Shown here: piece by piece, positions 34,615 to 47,365 of the stretch
How the letters are laid out: every line of letters starts with the position of its first letter
Numbering within the stretch: the first letter of the stretch is position 1
NCBI GenBank assembly: GCA_037952775.1
Contig: JBANAY010000004.1
Location: 2,790,001-2,854,000 of the forward strand
From: Clonostachys chloroleuca
Lineage: Eukaryota; Ascomycota; Sordariomycetes; Hypocreales; Bionectriaceae
Reading direction: 5' to 3'
Length of the DNA: 64,000 nt
Made by a program: the position numbers and the translations under genes
The notes under the pieces: model-generated
Seen by the model: the letters and a program-made list of their open reading frames with translations, nothing else
Database searches by the model: none
Told to the model about the DNA's origin: nothing

Positions 34615-35098
34615 TGTAAAGGATATAATGGATGAATTGAACAAGGCGTTCGGAAAGTTGCTTCCGGTTCCCTTCTGCACTAGATATGATCGCAGAGTCG
34701 ATCATTCGCAGAGTCGATCATTCGCTTTTTGATGTGCATGCCCATCCCATCTGGTATCCTGTCATGCATATCCCCAAGTCCAGCTCCTTTATGTTGTTCT
34801 TAGCACATAGTATGGTTGTATGTTCTTCATTATTACTCAGTCCTATCGTACAACTCACCAAGGAGCTGTGCATATGTAACTAAAGACGTTTTGTCTAAAT
34901 GTATATACAAGATTCTGTATCTGCCCTGCCATAAGAAAAATAAACACAACATGCTTCTTGGTCAAGTATATTGGCCCCAAGAAATATTCTCATGTCGTCT
35001 TGTCATTAAAGGGAACATGGACCCATCCCATCAATCCATGGGGTCGATCCTTCACCCGTTCATAATCCCAACACAAATAAACTCATTTCCCCAGGTCC
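34615..35098. other. Convergent 3' intergenic region
   Basis: AT-rich region between the stop codons of mccB (+) and the EGF-like membrane protein gene (-). A tandem duplication GCAGAGTCGATCATTC occurs at about 34,690-34,725. No gene. Confidence 0.6.
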
Positions 35099-37705
35099 TC
35101 AGTTTCCAACAGACCCCTTTCCAAGGTTCAATCGAAAGTCCACCAAGTTAATTGTGCTATTTGCCCCTATGTCCACCTTTCGAGCTTCAGATTGAGTAGC
35201 ATAACTGACACTGATCTCAGTACTGCTTGCTCTTGTGAAGAAGCGCTGAAGATATGACTGCGCGTTGACAGCCGTGGTCGCGTTCTGTTCCTGTAGAACA
35301 TAGAGAACCGCGACACGGGCGAAATCAAGAGTTTCCTCAGTCAAGTTGAACAAGTCACTCTTGAGAGTCGGCTGAATGCTAGCAGTTTTGGTGGGTATAG
35401 GAATCGAGGCCGTGACGACGAGTGAGTTCCCGGCTCGAGTGGTTGTGGTCACTGTTGCCGTTGCTGTTTCAGAATCCTCGCGGCGCTCGTTCGAGTTCGT
35501 ATCAGCGCTGATATTTGTGATTGACACCGAGTCGTCGCCCGTGCGGGTTGACCGTCCTTGGAAGGTGACTAATGCGTTTTGGGTTCTGCAAGACAAGTCT
35601 CCTGAGTTGATTTTGGCAAGAATTGACGTTCCAGACAAAGGAATCGAAAAATTCTTGTTAGAATCAAGAATCAGACGCGGGATCGCAATACCGAGAGTCA
35701 CATTTTCTATTGTTGACGACGATGACGATGATACGAGATTGGTCGTTGTGCAGCCTTCGGATCCTACGGTCGAGCAGTTGTGGCCGGTGTAACCATTCGT
35801 GCAAAGACAAGAGCATACGTTATCATTGAACACATTGGTACCCCCATTCTGACAGGGAAGCTCTGATCGGCACTTGTCCAAGCTCGACTCGGGTGTTTGG
35901 TGGTTACCCAAATTCTTGAAGACAAAAAATTCCAAAGGGATGATTATGGCCACGGCCACAACGGCAATGAGAAGCACAACAACAAGCACAAACAGCCATG
36001 GAGGCATGCCGCAGCAACGCCTGGCTGCTGTTCTAGGTGGCACCTTTTCAGAGTGCTCGCCCTTACCCGTCTGGTCATTCACATCATGTGTCTGACCCTG
36101 GGTTTCGACCCTGGGCCATGCTGTATGCCGAAACCAAGAGCCACGGCTTTGCCCGCCTGTCGGAGTAGGCTGGGCAGGTGGTGGAAAGGCTGCGAGCATA
36201 TCTGAGAGACCCGACTGCACACGGCCATTACCTAAGTCCCGGCATTAGTATCATCACTGGAAATTCAGCCGAAGGAATTGGACACGCTTACCTGATCCGC
36301 TTGGCCCGTCTGAGACAGAATAGTCATGTAAGTCAAACCGGCTTGCAGGACGCTTTCCTTTATCAATCATCGCAGCCAGCCTTGTAGCTCTCTGGATTAA
36401 ATCGGGCAGGCTCGTTAAACTGCCTCGAGCTTCCATATCTCGTACTGCATCGATATCGAGTCTTGGCGGTCGCCTCATACCCGGAAGACGTCCTGACGCA
36501 GCAGGTTGGCCTGGAATCGCGATCCTCGGCGACGGCATATGGCCTGTAGGGACATCCGGTCTGGATTCTGGAGGACCAGCCTTACCCGCAGCCTTATGTA
36601 CCTCAGGATTGGATGCCAGCACCTTCTTAAGGTGAAGTGTATTGTCCGATGAGCTTGTAGAAGTATCCACATAACCAGTGCCTTCACCAAATGGCATTTG
36701 AACAGGTGTTGGCGATGGGCGAGCAATCAAAATTGATCCAACCGAGGCCGAGCGAACTGATGGCGTGCGCTTGTTGTCCACCAAGGAGGCTTTCCCCTTT
36801 TTCCCTATACTTGCACTGCGGACTAATTTGCTTTCGTCGCTCAATTCATCCAGTCCCGAATCCCTGCTCTTCACAGATGCCTCATAGAATCCGTTGCCAT
36901 CCCCCTCTACCGGGCTGCTGAGAGGGGAAATAGATCCCCAAGAATCATGTCTCGGAATTGCTGCACTTGATGCATATGATCCGGCTGACCGAGGGTTCTC
37001 TTCTGGAATAGGCGAGACGAATGAGTTATGTGAGTAATACGAAGATGCCCCTCGTCGGCTTGAAGGGGGAGGACCAAGATTTAAGCTGCGCTTGGGAGGA
37101 ACTGGTGGTATTGTGGAACTTGTTGAGGGCTCTGGAAATTGAGGTATCGACCCGGCTGACGGGGATTTGTGTCGGCCTGAAGGATTAGCGGAGCTCGGGG
37201 GCTGAGAGTCGTCAGCCGATCCTTTTGGGCCTTCTTCGCCATCCTGAAGTTTCAAGAAAACAGGAATTTGCTCCTGATCATCAGGCGTTTCTGAGCTAGG
37301 CGGTGATCGCCTCGGTTTCTGCCGACCCGAGGCAGGGTTCTGGATGCGATGCGCCGTAGGTGAGATTTCCGCAGCCAAGGGGGAATTGGGCGATAGCGGC
37401 CATTGAGGAGATTGCGATGGCCTAGGTATAGCACCTCGAGTCGTACTTTCTGAGCCACCTGCGCCGCGCTGCTGAGGACTACGGGGTGACTGGGGGTCGG
37501 GAGGAGGAGGCGGCGGTGGGTTTGAAGGAAGCAAATGATGTCGGGGGGCAGGATTCAAGTTTCCTGCTGAATCATCCTCGCCAGTTATATTGTGGTGCGC
37601 TCGACGAGGTCCAGGTACCCGGCCGGATGCCTGTATTCTCTCTCGCGCGCGCTTAACAGATCCTGATGATCGGTCCATGTCTCGCCCATACTGCGGTTGG
37701 CTCAT
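35099..37705 (-). CDS. Single-pass membrane protein with EGF-like domain
   Basis: Exons 36292-37705 and 35099-36231 (60-nt intron) join in phase to 848 residues. The N-terminal ~540 residues are disordered, Pro/Ser-rich, with poly-proline runs and PPVPPKR, a possible SH3 ligand, so probably cytoplasmic. One membrane segment lies at about residues 550-575 (PPWLFVLVVVLL onward). Outside it is an EGF-like module at about 592-624 (CRSELPCQNGGT to CLCTNGYTGHNC) with six spaced Cys and the CxNGGT/GYTG pattern. It is followed by a Ser/Thr-rich, N-glycosylatable C-terminal domain of about 220 residues that I cannot name. Type II topology is inferred from the lack of a signal peptide and the position of the EGF module. 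Similar proteins occur in Pezizomycotina; a role in surface adhesion or sensing is a guess. Confidence 0.8.
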
Positions 37706-40700
37706 CCAAGAGTCGATATCAAACTCGACGAACTTCTGTTTCGTTTCCTACCAAGAGGCTGACGTCTCCAAAATCTACTCCAACCACGGCGCTCACTGGC
37801 ATGCAGGCTTTGCTCTGCGTCGGTCGACAGCTCTGTGGGAGCGACCTACAAGAACTGCAAAAGTGGCGGACCAAAATCAACAAGTTCAAAGGAAAAAGAA
37901 AGAAACAGGAGAAAGGGACAAGACAGGACAAGATCCAAGGAGATTTGGGTAGAACTGCTCTTCCCTAGCTGTCTGAGATAACGTATATCGAATGATGATC
38001 GAGGAAAATATAACATCCCTAGTCACTTGTCAGTTTTGGTGAGCCCGCCAGTTGAAATCGGCAGTGCATGCAAGGACAGATATAGAGAAGTAGTAAATCG
38101 GAATTAGAAAGAAAAATCACTTAGTCAGATAGCGACGATTTGCGATTCAATCAGCGTAACTTTGCAAGAAAATTATACTATCGGGCAAAAAGGTATACGA
38201 GCCACTATGCGGGATATCATTGGGGGCCAAAAATATTTGAATCACCTACAAGAGAAGAGTCTTTTCGAGACCGGGAAAGGCGGGAAAATGGAACGCGGCG
38301 ACTTCAGCAACTTCGAGACGGTTTTAGTTGGTGTCAAAGGCTGGGACGCTGAGTCGAGCGCATCGATGTCCTGGGTTTGGCTCCTATCCGCCGCTGATGA
38401 AATTATGTCGAGGTTCAACCACAACAAAGCCAGAAACGAATCACCCGTGAAGAGGTCGTAAAAGGAAAGAAAAAAAATACGGTGAGGGGCGACAACACGG
38501 GCCGTTTGGCGCGGAGGTGTGGTAGCCGTTGAGGATGCGACGACGTGTAACAGAGTGCTACGTCGATTTATGCTGTATGCGTTGTCCCACGGAGGGCGAG
38601 TTCAGGGCCGCCGCTTCAGTCGTCCGCGAATGCGCATACAGACGGCAGTTTTCCAGAGGGTCGAGAAGACTGAGAGCTGGCTCAAAGTCAGAGTGGTGAG
38701 GCGGATTGGGGGTGGCTTGTTGATTGGGCTATCCAGAGACCAAGAACTGGGGGCTGGGTTGCGAATTCACAGGATTGGGGGTCGCGGCTCAACCGCAAGG
38801 TCCAAATCGCAACCAGAAAGGCAGTCGTTCACCGAACGACTTGTTGAAAAGGGAAGAAATGGGCGAGGAAATCGAGACTGTCGAGAGAAAAAGAGGGTGT
38901 GAGGGGCCTTTCGTGAAGGGTAAGCAGCCAAGCAGGTAGCTGCAGGACTCGGGCGAGATGCTCTTTCGCGGGAAACGAAGGTCGGCCGGCGGCTTAGTTT
39001 AGGCACCGGGGCATTTACCAGGTAGGCGATAGTACTATTGGGCCAAGGACGAGTTGAACAAAGGAAGTGGCGGTTGAAGCTAAGTTCACGATCCAGGCCA
39101 CACACAACCAGAGTAGTCGCCAGCGTAGCCCTCGGCACGAACAGAAAGGAAAAACGAATGACAGCGAGCGGAGTGAGGCTCAATAGGAAGCGAAAAGAGA
39201 GGAGGGAGAAAGAGAGAAGGAGAGAAGGAACCTGGCGATTGGGCCTAGCAGGAAGGGGATCGGAGGCTAGTACACGAGAAGAACATTGCTGGTCCTTGCC
39301 CAGGCAGGGAGTCCCGGTGTGGCACCAAGTACCTCTCAAGTAGAGGTGGTAGCCGGCGCCGAGGACAAAACAGGCCAGAGGTCCCTAGGTGATACTTAAT
39401 TACGGGGAGCAATGCCAAACATGCAATAGTACCTTGCTAACGGAACAGCCTGGGCCAGCCCAGAATGGCGGGAGAGGGCTCCTTGGACCGAGTCGCACAG
39501 CAGCTCGAGCTGACTGGGGTCTGCCCGAAGGCCTGGGCGGGGACAGGGTTCGATGGAGACAGACCAGGTAGGATCGTGCGGGCACTACGGTGCATGTGCG
39601 GTGGATGAGCGAGGCGGGGGTGAGTAAAACGGCACGGCGGCCTGAGAGGCTCCATGGGCTGGGGATACCTGCTCTACGAGGGCTCTGGGCGAGATTTGTT
39701 CAATCGCCCAGGTACCACCTCGTATGTCATACGTTGGAAGGTGCGACTCCGAGCGATGTACTGGCCCAGATTAGGGAGGTACCCAGGTCAGAGGATACTT
39801 GCTCAAGGTGAGATGCCACAGCGAGCCATCTGGGCTCAGGCAGGGTAGCCTGGTGCGTGCCGTGCTTGTCCATGGCTGTTTTCCTGGTATCGATCATGGG
39901 CATTCGTCATTGTGCCTACACAATTTCCCTCAATTGGACGACAGCCCTTTCCCAGCAAGCCTCGAGGAAGCGAGGTCGTCCAATCACTGGCAGCTGTTCC
40001 GCCAGCTGAGCGCATTGACGCGACTGTCGCTGTGCGCTCAGACAGCCACTCATTGCAAGGACCTGCATCGATCGGCATGAGCTGCAGCACAAATTCATGT
40101 GCTGCTAGCAGCGCACACGTGTACCACCAGACAAGGCTGCCAGCCGGGCAACCCAAGGGCATCAATTGATGCGACGAGCCGCACGCGGATGGTGAGTCGA
40201 TGCGAACGCGATTCAGAGCGGCGACAGAAATGGCACAGTTGCCGGGGGAGTGAGGCACAGTACATCCAACGGTCTACATCCGCACACATTCTACGATTAG
40301 ACAGTCCAAACTAGGCTCCAAGCTAGCAAGCATCACGCAACGACTTCGAAGAAGCTCATCCGATCCTAGCTCTGTTTCCAGTACATACCCTTGGCACTTA
40401 GCCCGCAACCAGAAACACTAGTGCAGAGCTCCTGCGTCAAATCACAGCCCACAAATGAGGGGTCCCTGGCTACAGGCTCGCCGTTTCACCATGGTTAACC
40501 ATGCCAGACGACCATTTAAAATGTCTAGGAGATCTGTGCCATCGTCACAAAAGCCAGTGCCAGCATAAATGCACCCTTCTGCTACATAGAGCCTCTGCAT
40601 GTTCCTTCTGGGGCCTCCCGTCAACTGTCGTCCCTTTTACCAATCTTCGACTCAGCTTGTCAGTTGCCACTGTTCCCGTAATGGCATGGAGCGAAAGATT

Positions 40701-41690
40701 AATCAAGCTTCAGCCGTTACTCTCTATTAATAAACGGGCTTTGGTCCACGGGCTGAACAAGCTAAGGTTTAGATTGCTGAACTTGAGGCGTGCTAACTGA
40801 ACCCTTAATTTCATCATGTCCCTTTGAACCTACGCCGCCGCAGGGGCATTATCTCAACACGAGAAGCCCAAATGCATGCGGCCTATTATACCGATAACGA
40901 CGCGGTCATCAAGGGCAGGCGCATTGTCCTAGGTTGCGGGACATAATTGCTACTCATCGTTGGCCAAATTATTCATCGCCATGTGGTGATGGATGCAAGT
41001 TCAATTCTAGAAAGCATACATCAACCTGACAACCTCGCATGAACCTTGGCCCCTCCACCTCACAAATCAGGGCAGGTGAGCTCACGACGTGGTTTTTTTC
41101 TTCCTCTCCAAGTTAAGTTCTCGGTCTTTGTTTCAAACCAAACCAATCAATTTCCATACTCCCCAGTCTCCTCTCGAGGCGCCCAGAGTCACCCAGCCCA
41201 GAAGCTTGGCATAGGGTAGTTAAAGCTGTAAGTTGCATGAATTCTGGGACACCCCTTTGGATGATCGGCATGAAGCTAGCAGAGGAGCCGCCTGCTACTG
41301 TGATGTAACAGGCTCCGCTTACCCATACTATCCGCTGCTTGATTCAACTTCACATACAGCTATCACGTAGAATAGCCGCCGGTAGCTGAAAACTCAACTC
41401 AGAGCTAGGACTATGTTGCTCGCCTCGCCTAAGCTATCAATATTCTTTTTGATAGTAAAACCAATTAGATATGCGCGTGATCATGTGACTGCTATCCAAA
41501 ACTAGCCAAGTAGGAAGGTGACGAACCCATCTGCTCCCCAGCAAGCTTCGTCATCAATCCTTGTTTCGCACACTCAGGATAGTAATTGCCGAAATACCAT
41601 CATTCCGGAATCGAACTTTGAAACGTGGTAGGTCCTCGTCGCGGGTCTATCGCGCGTTTAGGACCCAAAGGAGAGGAATTTAAGCATAGC

Positions 41691-41705
41691 GGGGGGGGGG
41701 GGGGG
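41691..41705. repeat. Poly-G run (15 bases)
   Basis: Fifteen consecutive G at 41691-41705, the longest C/G homopolymer in the window. Length may be inexact if homopolymers are miscalled. Confidence 0.85.
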
Positions 41706-42795
41706 CTTGCGTTTGAAGGCTACCTATTCTTGGTGAGATGGGTGAAGAGTATCTTGGCGGAAGGTGAACACTTCAGAACAACTCAACACGTAGGCATGCA
41801 CGACGGGAAACTTGGCACTCGAAAGCATTGTACTCTCACGAGTAATTCCAGCTGGCCATTCAGATTTCCAGCCTTGATGCCTCTTATTGGTCTGCAGGTA
41901 AGACGCCTTACAAGCCAGAACCTCCCTTCGGCACTGCACTTGGCGCGTGTCGAAGTTTCCGACTTTGCGGATGCTCTGGAGCAAAGTGGATTCCCAGCTG
42001 TGGAGTCTATGGAGGTCCTTAGCCACACGATGGACGCCATGATCCAGGTTCGGACAAAACGTTAACTGCTCCTGGCAAACCGTTGAATGTGCTCTGGACA
42101 GCGGGGCAGCCCGTTTGATCTTTCGCAAATGCGAGGTAGATGGGATGAAAACCCGTTGTTATATGACAATGGCAATAAGAAAAAGATGGATGAGTACAGA
42201 CTACCCTTGTTTTCTAATAGTGACCAATTGATTACATAGACTCTTATTGTATACCGCCCCCGACTCCCTTCCCTACCACACAAAACGTCGGCGAGGCTGA
42301 GACTTTAACCATTTGTCTAAACCGATGAAAACATGACTTCCTCTTCAGTGCATTCTTTGCGCAGTGCGTTACAGGAGCAACCTGTTTCGTCAGTATCATC
42401 TGCCCACCAGGTCAGATGTAATCCTTGTCACCATAAGCAAGCCCCAAATGGGTTGGTTGAATGCTGCCTTGGATGCCTGTTGCGGTGGGTTATCTACCGT
42501 CAACAGATTCCTTCACCAGGGGTCGGGGTCAAACGTGGCATCGGTGCCATCAAAGAGTCCTATTCTGGAGACATGGCACTCATTGTAGAAGCCTTGCTCA
42601 CCGTTTCAGAGCCCAGCAAATATTGCGCGTTCGCCGGCATTTGGCTCCAAGGGATGATTGATGTCTTACTGAGGGGTGGTAGAGAGAAATGCTTCTTGTA
42701 TATAACAATAGGATGGGCTGCCGCGGATTTACTGTTGGTTCAGCTTGACACTTCAGGTTATTCTATCACATTCCAGTCTTTAAAATTAGATTGGG

Positions 42796-42802
42796 ATATA
42801 TA
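42796..42802 (+). promoter_or_regulatory. Possible TATA box of the spherulin-4 gene
   Basis: ATATATA 57 bases upstream of the ATG at 42859, in an otherwise mixed sequence; spacing is plausible if the 5' UTR is short. Confidence 0.4.
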
Positions 42803-42858
42803 CTCGTCACTCCTTTGACACTCTTTGAAGTCTATACTTCATCTGGTCTCTCATTACA

Positions 42859-43703
42859 ATGCGTCTCCTCGCCTCAACCGCCACGCTTGCCAGCGTAACT
42901 TCCATGGCTTCTGCCACTGGCCTACTGCTTCCTCTCTACGTCTATCCTTCGGCTGAGTGGCAGGACGGAGCCGCCAACTGGAACCCAGTGTTCACTGCTG
43001 TCGGTGCCTATCCCGACCTCAAGTGGACGATCGTCGTTAACCCCGAGAACGGACCTGGTTCAACTGGAGAGGCAGGCAACGGCGATGTAAACTACATCAC
43101 CGGAATCTCGAAGCTCAACGCCTACGACAACGTGAACACTGTGGGCTACGTCCGAACCAACTATGCCGCCACCCCCTCGAGACCGTCAAGAGCGACGTCA
43201 CCACCTTCGCTGGCTGGACTTCCTACACTGACTCGGACGTCTCCGTCCATGGCATTTTCTTCGACGAGGTGGCCGCCGACTTCGACTACATGAACGAGGT
43301 CATCACCCACACCCGCTCGGCTTTCAAGGGGGAGTCCATCACCACCATCTGCAACTTCGGAGTCGCGGCCTCGGAAGAGTTCTACACCATCTGCGACATC
43401 GTCGTCGCCTTCGAGAGCTGCCTCAACTGCTCGACCGCGCCCCAGTACAAGAGCCAGGCGACCATCGACACCAACATCCCCAAGGACTACGCTTCCCAGG
43501 CCTCCATCATCCTGAACAACTTCAGCGGCGCTGCCTACGACGGCTCTACTGCCAATGCGGCCCTCATTGACTCCTATGTCAGCACCATCGCCAACAACGG
43601 TATTGGGTGGTTCTACTTCACCTCGGCCGACTACAACGACATCACGATTGCCCCCGCTACTGTTGGCCAGAACGCCGACTCCTTGGCCAAGGTCATTCTG
43701 TAA
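42859..43703 (+). CDS. Secreted spherulin-4 family protein (GH135-like), frame broken
   Basis: Single exon in two frames: 42859 to about 43176 and then to the stop at 43701-43703. One extra C in the C5 run 43172-43176 joins NYAATP to LETVKSDVTT and gives 281 residues. Signal peptide about residues 1-20 (MRLLASTATLASVTSMASA). The mature protein begins with GLLLPLYVYP and has TIVVNPENGPG, GYVRTNYA, HGIFFDEV and FNNSG-like segments, as in spherulation-specific family 4 (PF12138). FFDE carries adjacent acidic residues, as in the Asp-Glu pair of Aspergillus Sph3, the founder of GH135; AFES is a further acidic candidate. Sph3 cleaves galactosaminogalactan. A cell-wall or exopolysaccharide glycosidase role is inferred from the family; substrate is unknown. 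Confidence 0.85.
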
Positions 43704-44651
43704 GCTGCGTGTATAGGACGAACAGTTCTGGGAGGAGATTTGTATTAGTAGTGCATGTTGCCCACCATTTTGAATGTGTTTCCCACTAGGAATAGATTAA
43801 CCAGCCCCTTAAAACGGCTTGATTAATAGCAGAGTTCCTGTTGTCCAATAGAACTTGCCTTGGTGAGAGAACATGTAATAGCTTGTGAGCAAGGAATGCT
43901 AGGCGCGACGATCTATGCGACGGTACACTGACGGGAGTAACTAGACATAAAAGTGATAATCCTAAACTTAAGATCAAGAGAGTGGATGAGATGAACTTGG
44001 ATTCTGGTGTCGCCCCGGCTAGTCCTGTTCGTTGGATGGAGACGCCATTCCGATGCCTACCTTTTCAGGCTTTTTTCCATGTCAAGCTTTCTATCTTCCC
44101 TCGTCTTAAACTTTTATCCTGCCTGCCATCATTCATTGTATTGGATGCTACCCTCAGCGGCCAGTGAAGCACAGTCCCCGTGAGATACAAAGGCAGGCAG
44201 GGGGAGATTCGGGATCCACCATACACTTAGTTGCTTGACGCTTGTGGAGATATCTGGACCAGTGATACCATGGCTTGAATTTGATTGTTACGTTCGGTCA
44301 ATTTCACACTGTACTCGGCGGCTCACAGGCCTCTGAGGGTTTCGATCGCTATTCCGGCTGTGTTGGTTTGTATTGTTGCGCCTCTTGGGGCGATGGTCAC
44401 TTCAACACACCCCAGGCGTGGCTATTATTCGTGCTAGTGAGTACATATCGGAATAAATATGGTCTTTTGTATCTTTGACTTAATCTTAGTGTAGCTACTT
44501 ATTCACGCAAGCAAGGCTTGGCTGGAGGCATAGTGACGTTGGCAAGATCCGTGAAAGAGACACAACTTCGACAAGAATGATGATGCTATTACCAATACGA
44601 ACTGTCTTCTTCTACATTCAAGAAAACGATGACACCTTGATCGATTTCAAC
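43704..44651. other. Convergent intergenic region
   Basis: Between the stop codons of the spherulin-4 gene (+) and the coiled-coil protein gene (-). No gene or repeat recognised. Confidence 0.5.
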
Positions 44652-45326
44652 CTATGGCCCGTCGGGGGATCTCTTCCTTTTCCTTTTGCTGCGTCTGAGG
44701 CCCGCGGGAGGGTCTTCCTTTTGTTCTGCCTGTTGCTCGCGGGGGATTTCTTCTTTTTGTTGTTTCTGCTGTTTCTGTTGTTTTTGTTGCCTGTGGGCTC
44801 GGGCTAGTCGGGTCCTCCATGGTGTGTCGTGTTCATGGCCGCCCAAAGTATACTCCGACTCTACCTCGTCGCGAAATTCATACTCGGTGTTGTCTCCGCC
44901 AACGGTCAGACGAAGCCCATCATCAGCTGCCTTCCTTATCTCGAAATAAAGCGCCCAAGAATCATCCATGAAGCGTTCTGCCTCTTCTTCCGATAATTCG
45001 GTTGACCAGTCGCCCAGAACCGTGATCTTCACCCCGTCCCATTTCTCTCGAATCTGGTCGTTTGTCTTTTTAACATCATCATCGTAACGTTGTATCTCGG
45101 ATCTCAGCACGTTGACGCCTGCCGGAATGTTGCGGTCTTTGATTTTAGCCCAATCTGGATTTCTGTTTGCAACAGTGCGGTCGATTGCTGCGAGGGAAGC
45201 GAGGGCTCCTTGGATGTCGTCCAGGTGACCTTTCTTCTCGGCCACCAATTTCTCAATCTCCGCCTTGGCGGTGCTCAGCTCCGCCAGGCATGTATTGATT
45301 TCAACCATAGCTTCATCATGCGTCAT
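44652..45326 (-). CDS. Hypothetical coiled-coil protein with QQK repeats and basic tail
   Basis: Single exon, 224 residues from the ATG at 45326 (MTHDEAMVEINT); the frame continues upstream but has no ATG there. The N-terminal ~60 residues form an amphipathic, probably coiled-coil helix (heptad-like Leu/Ile/Ala spacing around LAELSTAKAEIEKLVAEKKG). The middle is acidic with a TVLGDWSTELSEEEAERF segment. Near the C terminus is a QQK tandem tract (about residues 180-192), then Glu/Gln-rich sequence and a nuclear-localisation-like tail RRSKRKRKR. No known domain recognised. The ORF is ATG-started, long and biased in composition, so it is probably real, but it may be a lineage-specific gene. Nuclear location is inferred only from the basic tail. 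Confidence 0.55.
   Translation of the reverse strand: MTHDEAMVEINTCLAELSTAKAEIEKLVAEKKGHLDDIQGALASLAAIDRTVANRNPDWAKIKDRNIPAGVNVLRSEIQRYDDDVKKTNDQIREKWDGVKITVLGDWSTELSEEEAERFMDDSWALYFEIRKAADDGLRLTVGGDNTEYEFRDEVESEYTLGGHEHDTPWRTRLARAHRQQKQQKQQKQQKEEIPREQQAEQKEDPPAGLRRSKRKRKRSPDGP
44754..44789 (-). repeat. 9-bp coding repeat (QQK)x4
   Basis: Four near-perfect 9-base units at 44754-44762, 44763-44771, 44772-44780 and 44781-44789, encoding Gln-Gln-Lys on the minus strand within the coiled-coil protein gene. Confidence 0.85.
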
Positions 45327-47365
45327 GATTGTTTGTATCGATTGAGACGTATAGAATTCGAAGTGTGTCCTGGATGCTTGGAATCGTAATGCGAAGAAAC
45401 TGCTCAATGCTGCTTATGTTGTCACAGTGTTTTGATTGAACCAATCCCCAACTCTAGGGCTATCAAGGCAATTATGCTGGAAGGTAGCACTCGCCTTCTC
45501 CGTAATTCCATTGTGCCTACTTCGCATCGATTTAAGTAACCTTTGTGCGTGGCCGCAGTTGTCTAGTTGATCATGAGCTTAGTTTGATTCACAGTTTTGC
45601 GGGGAAGCAGTTTCCCTAGAGTGATCATCGCAACTTCAATATATCATGTAATAAGTACCTAAGGTGTACGTCTTGAGCATGGAGATTTGAAAAGGCATCA
45701 ACGATCCCGTTATTACGGCAGAGGTAATGGCTGCGAATCACCTGGCAAGAGCCATAGACGTCTAATCCCAATCACATGTCACACATGCCTTGGTCTGTTC
45801 TTTCCCTTCAAATTTCTACTTAAGAAAATAGATCAAAACAATTCCACATGCGTGAAAGTCGATGTTGATTATAATGAGAATCTGTTACGGTCCTCTTTGA
45901 GGATACGCTGGTTACTGCGCTCCTTCGAGGGGAAACTTTTTTGATTTCTTTCAACCGTTTCCTCAGAATCCTAGAGTTAAGCGAAGGCTTCATGTCTACG
46001 GCATGACTCCAGCTCGTTTGTCCTCGGCACTTTGACTGCAGCTGCGAAAGTCAAGGTCTAGGCGAGGCTTCCAGCACGCCGTTGGGGCGATCCTAATTTG
46101 TTTCCCCTTAATTTTTGTTTTAAAAACAGACTGTGTCAAGGTAGACAAAACGCTTCTTTACAGCTGTTTGCGTGTAATTTTCATTTCTTCCTCACAAATA
46201 CTTTATTAGGGAATGAGTCTATGCTGCTTCTGTGTTGTGCTATGGCGTCGGCGATGGATTACGAAATCCAAATTCATGATGTTCCCAAAGGATTGAGCTT
46301 GAACAAAGGCTATTTCAAGGACCCAACCACAGGCCAATCATTACTCAAATCGATGATTACTTGGGATTGCGTCCCGCAGGGTCATCAGCTTAGGAGGCCA
46401 AGGCGGGGTGGAGGTCCCCACGCGGCGCAAGGTGAAACCGTGCAAATACAGGGAATGGAGCTCACTTTGCTTCTTCCCACACCAGCTCGATGTTGGGATT
46501 CGCTCTTTTCCGGACCACCACAGCCCTGAGGAGGAATTTAGGCTCTGCACATCTGTGTGGCGGTGGTCGGGCCTCCTATTCCTGTTTCAACGCAGTCCAG
46601 CTGTCGCCAGAAACGGGGAGAGCGTGCCCACGGCAAAAGCCTTGACTCACAATCGCCGGGTGCCTTGAGGAAGGGAACGTACTTTGGGAGGGCGGCCTCT
46701 CTGTTTCATGGCTGAACTATCGGCCTGTAGTTGGTTGGGCGCCCGCCGTGCTGTCATCTACCGTGCTGTGCCATGCCGTGGCTGTTGTTTTCTGCGTTTC
46801 TGATGCATCCAGTAAGCAGGAACCCGCCTATCAAATTGCGAGGGTCGTGTACGGACGGACAAAATGGCTTGCACTTTCTTTCTTTTGTTGGTGATCAAGC
46901 GCTTACAACGCACAATAGCGGTTTCAAGGTCCGTCGGCTGCCCCTTGGTATGTCCGTTTGATATACATCTCAGCTTCCAAACAAGGCAGTTGGCCCTGTC
47001 CTTGACACCGAGCCGTGTTGTCACTGCTTTTACCAGTGCTTCATTTAAGCTTAGTTAGATATTACTTTATTTGCCAAGAAGTATCTTGAGACCCGTGGCG
47101 TCCACCAACGTCTTCCCAAAGGCTTGAAGGCTCCATGTATATAAGGTGGCCAAAATGACCTCCAGGGCATCTCGTCTTCTTTCTCCTCACCCTCACCCCT
47201 TACCTTCTTTTCCACCTTGCGTGAAGCCATTCCTTACTTTTCAGGTATCGTCGATCGATCCAGTCCATCTTTTGCTTGCAAAACTCACCAGGATAATATT
47301 TCATCTCTTCTCTGATATTCTATTCATCTCAAGACCTACCGGTTAAGTCTTTACATCACTTCAGC
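45327..47365. other. Divergent intergenic region with AA9 promoter
   Basis: Between the coiled-coil protein gene (-) and the AA9 gene (+). The last 200 bases before 47,366 are CT-rich 5' UTR. The frame at 46098-46529 has no recognisable content. Confidence 0.5.
47138..47145 (+). promoter_or_regulatory. TATA box of the AA9 gene
   Basis: TATATAAG 220 bases upstream of the ATG, followed by a pyrimidine-rich leader, the usual arrangement for strongly inducible fungal secreted-enzyme genes. Confidence 0.6.

Larger units (their letters stand above)
37706..42858. other. Gene-poor 5.2-kb region
   Basis: Upstream of both the EGF-like membrane protein (-) and the spherulin-4 gene (+), so it holds two divergent promoters. 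Pyrimidine-rich sequence on the minus strand near 38.8-39.3 kb fits a promoter. Open frames at 38767-39339, 41625-42065 and 42333-42818 have no domains or splice support. A 15-base G run is annotated separately. Confidence 0.45.

Noticed and set aside
38767..39339. 190-codon minus-strand frame upstream of the EGF-like gene
   Set aside because: Reflects a pyrimidine-rich promoter tract; composition is Ser/Leu/Arg-rich without motifs.
42333..42818. 161-codon ATG frame just upstream of the spherulin-4 gene
   Set aside because: Overlaps the likely TATA box and promoter of the spherulin-4 gene and has no recognisable content.
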